Assembly: GCA_949317995.1 (NCBI GenBank)
Contig: OX439051.1
Location: 38,567,250 to 38,631,249 of the forward strand
Direction: 5' to 3'
Source of the DNA: Acholoe squamosa
Lineage: Eukaryota; Annelida; Polychaeta; Phyllodocida; Polynoidae
Length of the DNA: 64,000 nucleotides
Below the pieces are notes generated by a model, which worked only from the letters and a program-made list of their open reading frames with translations, searched no databases and was not told the DNA's origin. Below are positions 21,371 through 31,439 of the stretch, piece by piece. Made by a program: the position numbers and the translations under genes. The number at the start of each line of letters is the position of its first letter. The first letter of the stretch is position 1.

Positions 21371-22094
21371 TTAACCTTTTTGTGCCCAGAATTATTTGAA
21401 GTTTTTACATTATTTCACAATTGTATCACCTTGTTGATAAGACCATGTGTTACGTTGATCTTCTCCTCTGATATGGCTCTGCAGTACATCTTCCCAATAC
21501 ACATAACCCAGTGAACAATGCTGAAGACTTTCTGTTAAGGGCAGGTATTTCTGGTCAGGTCTGGTAACCATAGTTACCAAAACCTTCCATTTGTTGTTAT
21601 TTTCTAGTATATGGTCTCTCTTGTGCTATATAATCATATATTATAGCCATAATCCCTACAATCCTGAGAGCTTAGAGAAGTTGCAAAGCAAATTCTGCCT
21701 GCATGGGTACTGCCAATTAGGGAACATAATGTGTTAGTAACACTGCATGGCATATCATTACTGATATGATCAGTTGTTGTACAATCTAATGGGAGTATGG
21801 GAAATTGTGTGTGTATGACCCATCATCATTTTGGTAACATGTCAGATGTTAGCTCCCTGGATAAAGCACAAAAAATGACAGCTCATTTTCAGTTTTTGAC
21901 TCCCTGTTCCTGGTATAATAGAGATAGAGCCAAATGGATGGTTGTATCCTAACTAGGAAGTCAAAAGCATTCCAAAGAGGGTCTAACTTTGCAGATTGGA
22001 CCAGTAGAAGTTTCTGGGTAAAAATACCATTCAATATACATGCATTTAAGCCCAAAACCGCGCTTAAATGCGCGCTTGGGCACCTAGGGGTTAA
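21371..22094. mobile_element. PiggyBac-like MITE (TTAA) in element C
   Basis: The insertion is flanked by TTAA on both sides (21371-21374 and 22091-22094). Its ends are inverted: TTAACCTTTTTGTGCCCAGA on the left and the complement of GGGCACCTAGGGGTTAA on the right. TTAA targets with CCYTT-type ends are typical of piggyBac transposons. It is non-coding. The 49522-50666 element has nearly the same ends. Confidence 0.8.
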
Positions 22095-22919
22095 GCAAGA
22101 AACCTTCTAATTTCTTGCATCGCGGAAGTTCAATAACCATCTTAAAGAGGAGTGATCCGTACATAGAGTAAAGTCAGTCCCCCATAAGAAGTGTTTGAAC
22201 TTCTTTGTATATACAACTACTGCTAACAGTTCACACTTAGTCGTGCAGTAATTGCGTTGAGTTTTGCTCAGTGTATTGCTAGCAAAAGCAATAGGTACCT
22301 CTCTCCCATTTTGTACTTGCGAAAGGGCAGCACCAATGCTGTAATTACTAGCATCCGTATCCAGTATGAAATGATCCGTCTCATTCGGATATTGCAATAC
22401 GGGAGTACTCGTGAACAGATCCTTTAGCTTTAGAAAAGCGGATTCCTGTTCATGCGTCCAAGGAAACTTATCCTTGGTACATCCTGGGGTCCAGTTAGCT
22501 ATTATTTGTAATGGGTAACTGACTCTAGAATAATTAGAATTAATTCCCTGTAATAGGAACAGAAGCCTAAAAATGATCTCACTTCTTTAGGTTAGTTAGG
22601 TCTACTCCAATTCGTGACTCATTCGATTTTCTCTGGATCAGCTTTTATTCCCTCATCTGAGATGATCCAGCCCAAATAGTTTATGGACTTTCTGAATATA
22701 TGACATTTCTTAGGTTTCAATTTGAGACCATTAGAAATAATTCGTTCTAATACCAATTTGAGATTGTTAGAACATTCTTCAAATGTCTTTCCGAAGACTA
22801 TTACATCGTCAAGGTATACTAGGCATTATTTCCACAACAGGTCACTCAAAAGAGTTTCCATCATTGCCTCAAATGTAACTGGTGCATTGCACAAGCCAAA
22901 AGGCATTACGTTATATTGG
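22095..22919 (-). pseudogene. pol: Element C RT (3' half) and RNase H, decayed
   Basis: The RT resumes at 22919 with QYNVMPFGLCNAPVTFEAMM, exactly where the other half breaks off at 34711. The strand then carries RT palm and thumb remnants with several frame breaks, and RNase H (22397-22107) with FILDTDASNYSIGAAL, the ELLAVV helix and TDHSSLRWLL. The catalytic Asp, Glu and Asp of RNase H are present in these motifs. The RNase H end runs into the TTAA MITE. Confidence 0.88.
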
Positions 22920-23357
22920 TGTCATGGTCAAGTATTCTGACTTGGGGGTCGTATGTCTAATTCGGAAAGAACTACCAAATGACAATCTCCGGTACAGAAG
23001 AGGCAACAAGGTTTATTCAGAATCCTGCTTACAAGCCGACTAAGGGCTTCCGAGTTCAAGTGTATTCGTATCCGGGTATTCAGACAATCAAACAACGAGG
23101 GACTAGGTAAGTTCTCGTAACCAGATGAGAGAAGTGCTTACTGACCGTACGGAGCCCGCAAGGGTTCTCCCTCCGGCAGCTACCAACCTGGCCTTATATA
23201 GCCTAAGGTTGGGTGGTGACCTCTCGAGTCTAAGGCAGGAAGCTCTGAGAGCAGTGCTGCCACCACTCGCCCCAACATACCGTTCTCAGACCCGAGTGTA
23301 CACCCCACTCGGGAACTGTCCAACTCGTACCTACGTGACGCTTATTACAAACCGTGC
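22920..23357 (-). repeat. 3' LTR of element B
   Basis: The copy at 34274-34710 matches along its full length. Read on the minus strand, it has a TATA box (GGCTATATAAGGCC, 23203-23190), the polyadenylation signal AATAAA (complement of TTTATT near 23011-23016) and the ending near CCATGACA, where the other copy has CCATTACA. It abuts the interrupted RT of element C at 22919. Confidence 0.92.
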
Positions 23358-23376
23358 CCCTACACTACCCCCACCA
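23358..23376 (-). promoter_or_regulatory. Polypurine tract of element B
   Basis: The minus strand reads GGTGGGGGTAGTGTAGGGG immediately before the 3' LTR. It matches the tract of element A in sequence and position. It would prime plus-strand DNA synthesis. Confidence 0.85.
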
Positions 23377-24554
23377 AGACTATGACAAGGTGCTACACTA
23401 CTGGGTAGTAACTAAGTTATAGTATTAACACAATTACATCAATAAGGGCACAAAACCAGCGTACGAGTTGCCTGGTTACTAGTCTGGTAATAATTGTATT
23501 CGATGTATTCAAACACAATACTGAATGATTGTAGTATTTATGTTACATCCAACCAGATACTGAATAGTCATTCATACGACTCAATAAATGAGAAACTTCT
23601 TGTTTTCCTAGAACACAATACCCAATAACAACATTAGGAAATGCAGGAATTAAAGTCATTTCACATAACAACCTTGATAGATACATAAGAGTATTCCGAA
23701 TCAATGTTAATGCTTATATATTTGTATCTTATACTTTCAGATACCTATTACTCGTAGTAGTAGTGATTTGTGAATCTGATAAATATATTACCTCCAGACC
23801 TTTTAAAAGTAAAAAAAAATAATTTATGGTACAGTCTATAGTATGTACATTGTGTGTTTCATATACATAAATATATGTAAGGTCATGAAATATTTTCTTA
23901 CTGGACCGGACAGAAGAAAAGTATGAACACATACGGTATAACAACTTAAATCTGGTCTTAACAATTGCCAGACGTACATGTCTATTGGCAAACTACCAGT
24001 GTAGTAGAATACCGTACAAACATCAATAAAATACTATATATTAGAACAATGTGCAAATTGTTCGCAGAGTCTATAATCAGATATGGTGTTCCGAGTCTTC
24101 CTTCCGACGATGGTGGTAGGGCAGCTGTTTGATCGTATAATCCAATACTGTCTCTATCTGGAGTTGTAATGTCCCATTAGCAAGATTCTACTTGCATGTG
24201 TAGAAACAGTTCACTTGGTAGTTATTGTTCATATTCCAGCATTTGTAATCACTGCTGGTTATAAATAGATGGCGTCCTGATTGTTATTAGAGTATCCAAT
24301 AGTCCTGGTGTATGCTTTAGCACTCGTATCCTGTGCTTTAGCATAAAGTCCAAACGTATGTAGAGTTTATCATCACACCATACATAATCAAATCAGCTAC
24401 CACAGATTCCACAGTCACAGAATCCAACGTCAACGACCAAGATGTAGGAGTAACTCCATTCCGGATAGGGCCACTCGGCATCAGCACGCTCGGGAACATG
24501 TCTCGTCTCCTCCAGGTAGGTACTGAATTCATACATCTTAACATTTCTCATAAC
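23377..24554 (-). other. 3' untranslated region of element B
   Basis: About 1.2 kb between the ORF3 stop and the polypurine tract, AT-rich, with no supported coding frame. Element A has a similar non-coding stretch here, so a long 3' leader before the LTR seems normal for the lineage. Confidence 0.55.
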
Positions 24555-27413
24555 TTAATCTGACATACCTTCCTCATCTGAAAAAGGTGTTTCAGGTTCG
24601 GGTTCCAGACCGTAATCTGCAATCTGTTTGTCCAACAGATACTTAGCATGGCGTCTGTTCCCATTCCAACTTGCCATGGGCTTTCCAAAGGTGTCCATAA
24701 AACGCATACTCAAAGTATCCGTCTCTGACCTGGCTCTAGCCACCTCCATCTTCCAAAAATCATTGTTCTTATTTACCTTTTTCTCCTTATTTGACATTTC
24801 CTTCAACTTACGGTCGTATTCCTCCTTCTTATCCTTCTCAATTCTGGATATTTCCAAATTCTGAACGTTCTGAGTTAGCTGCACAACCAAGTGCACTACA
24901 TTTTTGAGATATGAGATTGCCATCTCCTCGTGTGTTTTCTGCCACTCCCTAACTGCATGTTCCTGAATCTTGAATGATTCATCGCTAATCCGATCAAAGG
25001 AGTACGAGGCAGGATCCCTAGTCGGTGGTCTTCTGACTGGTACTGGTTCCCCTTCAGATTCAGATGGCGAGGATTGGATTGCGCCATATCCTTATATCTG
25101 ACATCCTGGGGGACTTTGAACTCATCGGAGGGACTAGTCACTGGGGCTGTTTCCCGCTTAGCCCTACCGTACCTATCCAGACATTGACTTTCTTTCCCGG
25201 TAATCCCAGGGCTGGAAAGTCCTTCCTATTTCTTTCTTCGGATCTAGGTGCGGCTGCACCCTGTAGGGACCCTAAAGGTGATCTATGTTCCATACCGGAA
25301 CTCGGGCTCTTCCGACTTTGCTCCTGATCCGGGCTGAACGCTCTAGGATGGTACCTGTCAGTGCGTCCTCCTTCTAAACTTATTCCCGATATTCTGACTG
25401 GAGCTGGACATTGGATCCCACGGAATACGTACATTCCTGGTGGGTGAACCCTAGATTGCTTCGCACCACTGACCCCTTCGAATCTCTGTAGGCCACATCG
25501 CCCCGATACTTTCTCATTTTCTCAAAGTGTTCTGATTCAATCCACAGTCTTCCTGTTGTCATCCTAAGTTCGAATCTGGCTTCAAACTTTGACTTAGCAT
25601 TCTTAGATACCTGACAAAACTTTGGTACCTTAGCGGTCGAACTACCGAAATTCTTCACTTTGTACCGATCCCACTCGGCCAGCAACATCTGATGTAAGTC
25701 TAAGACCTTATCTACAGCTACAAATACCCCCATCTGGTGATCATCTTTCAGATGTCTGACCAACTCCCCCATCCGACATGTCTTCAGACCTTCACAGTTG
25801 CGTCCAGTCTTACCGATGTATTCCTGTTGGTGATGCATGTGTTCTTCCACGACATGCCTGATCATTCAGATATGGCTGGAGTACCTGATCGGTGTATCCT
25901 TACAGAGGGTGAACGGACACATCTCATTTTCCTTCTCTCTCCACGAGTCAATTGCCCACTTAATCTTACTGTACGCATCAAAATCATAGTATTCCTCGTT
26001 CCGATTATCCAACGTCTCTTCTACCTTCTACCCACTTAACATAGAACATATAGTAAGGTTTGTCCTTCCTAGTAGTCCGCATCCATTCTTCCAAGTCTGT
26101 CTCACCATTCATATCGATCAACGGAGGGCAACTGAAGTATTTCTTATTCCGTTTGCACTCCATCATACTTTTAGGTATGAACATCTTAAATCCGCTTTTG
26201 ACATTAGCTTGGATTTTCTTCTCATCCGGAGTCATCTTATCATCATCATCGTATACTTCTGGATGGTCGATATCAACTGACCAGTCCCACTCACTCTGGT
26301 TGCTGTCAGTGTCATCTTTAATTGATTCTGTGTCTTGTTTACTTATTTCCGGGTCATCATCTACCTTCTCCCTCTTTTCTGCTTTCATTCTCTTTTTAAG
26401 CAGCTCCCGAGCTCTTTTTGTAACCTTAACCTGAAACTCTTCTTCCATTGGATTCTTACTTGCTCCATGCTTGGTCAAAGTATGAGCAACTTTGATACGG
26501 GCCATGTCTACCTTATTCGCCTCATCCATCTGAATAGCTGCCAATTCGGATTTTTGTTTCAGGATACTCTGATCCTGCTCCTCCTTTTTCCTGATTAATT
26601 CCTCATCTCTGACAGCCTTGTTCTGAATCTGAGTCTCCTCCTTAACCAGTTCTTGTTCATCCAAATTACCGAATGAGGGATTAGGGGCCTGGGATGCAGA
26701 CCTAGTTGTCATGCGTCCAGAACGGACCATATCCTGTTCAACTAGTTTATCCAGAGTTTTCGGAGTATCCTTCACCAACGGATTCCCACCAAAATGAAAC
26801 AAAGTCTGACCGTGATCCCGACCCGGGTGCTCCTTATCCCATTTATTCTTAACAGCTACTACCAACTGATAGAAGCTAGCACACATAGACATACCGGTGG
26901 CCATGTCCATGTAATTCTGACGCCATAAATCCGGATATATGACACCTTCCGGGGTCATCTCCTTAATCATCCGACTCCATCTTCTGTTCAACTTATGGGG
27001 TTTTCCAAATTCTTATCCCATACCCTGTCTGCTTCGATATAGACAGTGTCACCATTGGGCCAACGTATGACCCCCGTCTCATAGTTGACTGTTCCCCGAC
27101 TTTCTCATGCGTCCAGAATGCAGTGGAGGCCATCTTCTTCCGACCGTGATTCTTCCACACCGTCTCCGATTCCCAGTGTGACATCCCGAATGGGTTCCCG
27201 AGTATCTTTTTCTTGACCGGACTCCAAGGGAACCACACTTTCTGCAGAACTGGGATTCACCGTATTTTCCATGTCCATTTCCATCTTAACTTCATCCGAA
27301 CTCATATTCCTAACCAATTCACCGCCCGCAGTCGTATCTTCCGACAAGCGTTCATCAGAGTTAACCGGACTGACCTGTTTCTCAACTTCCATCTTAACAT
27401 CTTCGCACAGCAT
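24555..27413 (-). pseudogene. Element B ORF3: zinc-finger/coiled-coil protein, frameshifted
   Basis: The pieces are 27413-27105 (acidic start), 26991-26005, about 25990-25380, 25434-25138, 25141-24896 and 24923-24555, with frameshifts between them. It aligns with element A ORF3 through DLEEWM, YYMFYVKWVEG, AYSKIKWAIDSW, the finger-like block CPFTLC...RHVVEEHMHH and NCEGLKTC...HLKDDH, and a C-terminal charged coiled coil ending SWNGNRR. The Cys and His of both modules are kept, although one in-frame stop lies inside the first (near 25866). A segment rich in Lys/Glu/Arg (26650-26350) is predicted coiled coil. No signal peptide or membrane segment is visible. The role is unknown. Confidence 0.8.
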
Positions 27414-27997
27414 ATTCTAAGTCATCCCGACCAAAACCAGAACCCAATATACCCAAAGGTACGACAGGTTGACTTCCTAACGGTCTTACCGAACTAATAG
27501 ACAAACTTCCGTACTTCTTGACTGACTTTTTCCGCATAAATTCGCTTCCCACGTCGCCCAAGCGTGCAGCCGTTACCGGTCACCACGCCTGATTTGACAA
27601 GATGGCGGACTTTCCCGTGAGAACCCTAATCAGGGTCAAAGGTCACATACCTGTCTTGGCCTCGCTTTGAAAACGAGGTCACCTCGCACGCTCATAAACA
27701 AAACACTCTCTCAGAGTCGTATTATCACTTCTCAACTTAATCTCATCAGGAGTATCTATGGAGACTAGGTATAGTGTTATACTGATACGCCGGATATTTC
27801 CGTCCATCACCCATGGGAACCATCAAGCTGCAGACAATAGAGCAGGTTAGAGCAATTCCACCTACTCATGTTCGCAATCTGATTACGCTGTCAACCTGGT
27901 TGACACCGCCACTGTCATAACACGTAACAATACATACATATAAACAAGTGGACATCGTACAGGACAACACATTGTTGTGTACAGGATTCAATACTTC
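27414..27997 (-). other. Pol-ORF3 spacer of element B
   Basis: About 580 non-coding bases between the integrase stop (27998) and ORF3, in the same place as the spacers of A and C. I found no exact TGACGTCA here. It holds a TTTGACCCTGA-type stretch and GGTCACCTCG, which might be decayed regulatory sites. Confidence 0.4.
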
Positions 27998-30166
27998 CTA
28001 GAACTTCAGATAAGGTAACACCGCTCCTCTGTGCGATCCTAGCACTACAGCGCACGCCCTCCTTCTCAGTCCTATTTTTAGCATTTGGACACGCGGCTTC
28101 GTTCCAGGGAGCTGACCTAGTCCCTCTGCTCCCGGATTGCTTTGTCTTTCTCCTGCCGAGACTTTTTTATTCTTAACACTCTCCTCAATTACCTTCACCA
28201 CATTCTTCTTCTTCTTTCTCCTTCTCCGATTACCTATCATAGGCAACTTCCGTGGTTTTTTCTTTATATTTCCAGACCGTCTCTTCTCATCTGGAACTGA
28301 GTCCTCAGTCTCACCCAATTCAGGTAAGTCTACGACCTCAGGTAATTCCATAACATTCAGACCTACTCCATACACTTCTTCCGCCAATCTTCTACCCTGA
28401 TAGGGCCTCAATACCTCCACATGACACCTTCTTACCTGACCATTCAGATTTTTTATAAAACAGCTAGTTTCAGAAATAATCTGTGTTGTGACATGTGGGC
28501 CATCCCAACTGGAAACCCTTTTCAGGTTATCAAGGGGTTTATAGAATCGCAAGACCCTATCACCTACCCGGAAGAACCTAGGTTTCAACCCAGTGTTGTA
28601 ACCCACTTTCTGCCACCTTGCTGATTTTTCCAACTGATTCCGGACAAGTTTGTAAGCCATCTTAAAGTTATCCCTCAGGGACTCCACAAACATTATAGAA
28701 CATGGAGTTTCAGGGCTTATTCCGATTACACCAAATACTAGGTCTGCTGGCATGATGATATCCTCACCATAAACCAACATATTCGGAGTACAATTAGTAG
28801 AAGCATGCACCGTACTATTGTATGCATGCACTAGAAAATCGCACTAAACATCCTAATCATCCTGATACTTATTGACCAATGGTTTCAGAACTTGTAACAA
28901 GGTCCGGTTGAACCTTTCTACTAAGCCATCCGACTGAGGACGATACGGATTCGTACGTGTCTTACAGATAGCCAGGTAATTACACATTTCCTGAAACAAT
29001 TCTGATTCAAACTCCCTTCCCTGATCACTGTGAAGCATAAGGGGAACCCCAAACTGCAACACCCAGCCTCTTACAAATGCTTCCGCACAAGTAACAGCTT
29101 TATGATTCTTCAAAGGGAACACCTTCGTATACTTCGTATAATAATCACAAACCACCATCATACAAGTGTCATCCCTAGGGGTTGTTTTAAACCCGCTAAT
29201 AATATCAATTGTGATTCTGGCGAAACGTACTCCAAACAACTCCTGAACTAGTGGATTCTTTCCTAGTCCCTCACCAGGTTTATTCCTACAACAGTCAGGG
29301 CAAGTGGCAATCCACCTAAGCAGATCCCCACTCATTCCTGGCCAATAGTATCTCCGGGTAAGTCTAGCATCTGTATCTAAGATAAAGTGTCCCGTTGCAT
29401 CAGGATACTTTAGCACCGGGGTATCCGTAAACAGAGCCTTCAACTTAACAAATGCTTCCTCCTGATCTTTGCCCCATGGGAAGGGCTCCTTAGCCTGTCC
29501 GGGTGTCCAGTGTGCAATGCTTTGTAGCGGAAAACTCACCCTTGAGTAACCCGGGATAAAATCCCTATAGTAGCTACAAAATCCTAGGAATGACCGGACC
29601 TGCTTAGCGGTTACTGGTCTCTCCCAATTCTGCACACTCTCTACCTTTTCAGGATCGGCTTTAATACCCTCTGGGGATATTATCCTTCCCAAGTACATAA
29701 TGGACTTCCTAAATAATTTGCACTTCTTAGCTTTCAAGCGTAATCCCTTGGAGACAAGTCTCTTCATCACCACTTCCAAGTTATCCAGACATTGGCGGAA
29801 CGTTTTACCGAACACAATCACGTCATCCAAATACACCAAACATTTCTTCCATAACAGATCACCCAAAAGGGTGCCCATCATGGCTTCAAATGTTGCAGGC
29901 GCATTACAGAGGCAGAACGGCATAACCTTATATTCAAACAATCCTAAATGACTAGAAAACGCTGTTTTCTCAATGTCACTAGGGTTCATCCCAATCTGCC
30001 AGTATCCGGACTGCAAATCCAGAGTACAGAACCAGTTGTTCCCACCCAAGGCATCCAACGTTTCATCAACCCTGGGGAGGGGGTATGAATTTTTCTTAGT
30101 CACGCCATTCAGCTTCCGATAATCCACACAGAATCGGATGCTACTATCCTTTTTCGTAGTCATCAC
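27998..30166 (-). pseudogene. pol: Element B RT and integrase, RNase H deleted
   Basis: The frame opens after the damaged RT start and has [10 protein letters not shown], the catalytic YLDDVIVF, and MPFCLCNAP (a Gly-to-Cys change in a usually invariant FGLCNAP). After RT palm and thumb it reaches FILDTDA, the first RNase H aspartate, then jumps straight to RLTRRYYWPG of integrase at about 29364-29368. The whole RNase H and the histidine half of the integrase zinc module are missing, in frame. The integrase core is present (IDIISGF, SDQGREF, DGLVERFNR). Two in-frame TAG codons interrupt it near 28832-28850, where element A has Trp and Gln. The tail is basic (RRRRKKKKN). It cannot be autonomous. 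Confidence 0.9.
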
Positions 30167-30185
30167 TACAGGACTGGACCAGGGG

Positions 30186-31340
30186 CTAGTTTTTCAGAGG
30201 CAAACATCTATACGGAATCTTAAAGGGTTCGGCGTCTCCAGTATTGATATGGTGCAGGACCTTATCGTTCCAACCTAAGGGTCCACCTGAGTAACCGAAT
30301 GCTTCCTCATACTTTCGTAACAGATTCCGTACTTCCATTTTCTGATAGCTATTTTCCAAAGAAGAATCCTCAATAATCTTATCCAACTGCTCATTCAGTT
30401 TCACCTTCCCTGGTGGAATCACCACCTCGTCAGGCTTCCTAACTGAATCCTTTACCACGTTTACCAGAGTTAATGCTCCTATTTCAGAACCTTTCTTGAG
30501 GTATATAGTTTCACCTCCCCGATTCATCATTGGTAGCACATTCCAGAACGGGTTCCCTACCAAAGTATCTACAGATTCCAATCCAATACTCGCCAGGTGG
30601 GCGGTATCTGGCTCAAACAAACTCTCCTGCCCCTTCAGAGCCCTTTCAGTAGTACACAACACATCACAGGAGACCCCCGGAGGAATCTTAACTGTGTCCA
30701 CTACACTAGCCACTGAACTGATCTGTCGGAGCAGGCATACAACCTCGATGTCATACGGTTTCCTGATACTCAAAATACCCTGGCTTGGGTTCAACTCAGC
30801 CTCAAAGAGACTAGCAAAATCCAACCCGAGTATACCATCATCCTTAACTTTCGCTATAATCGGACATATAATGAATTCCCACTCTCCAATTTCAGCCTTC
30901 ATAAATGCCTTACCAACAACCTGCATATCTGATCCGTCAGCCGTACAAGCCTTTACCCCCATTATGAGGTTCTTAGTCTTATTCGGCAACTGGCTGAGGA
31001 ACCGCTTGGAAACCAATGAGTGACTAGCCCCCGTATCGACCAAGAATTCCCCAGTCCTACCCTGAATCGTAACAGGCACATACAATCTCCTACCTCCCAA
31101 TGGAGAGGAGTTCCCAGTGAACTGATCAAAATCTTCCGAAATGCCAAGATCCAATCCTCGTTGTCTTATATGCTTCAAACAGGGATGATCTGGGGGAAGG
31201 TGTGCCACACATACATGAGTGAGTTCGGAAACCCACAGCCCTTCCTCTTCCCTAGTGGTAATTGGTACTCTCAATCCTCCGATTAACTGACTCACTAGGT
31301 TCCCGGGCCCCGGGAAGGGAGAGGTGATCAGCCTCCTCAC
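30186..31340 (-). pseudogene. pol: Element B protease and Pol N-terminus
   Basis: An aspartic protease with [15 protein letters not shown] (catalytic D-T-G-A) and IIMGVKACTADGS-like flap region, followed by ILGLDFASL. After it comes a linker with [16 protein letters not shown], the usual entry into Gypsy RT. The frame then ends with LPLKN and a stop at 30186. Element C has about 30 more residues here ([17 protein letters not shown] and on), so a small deletion with frameshift removed the RT fingers start. The protease would cleave the Gag-Pol polyprotein. Confidence 0.88.
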
Positions 31341-31439
31341 TTGCCCTGCCAGACGTACTCATCCCGGATTCTCCCGACGATTCGCTGTTGACAGTACTTT
31401 GGCTCACATTGCTTCTACGGGTTGAGTCTATAGCCCTCT

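Noticed and set aside
22107..22397. Treating the RNase H piece as a separate small gene
   Set aside because: It continues the RT of element C on the same strand and ends only because a MITE is inserted.
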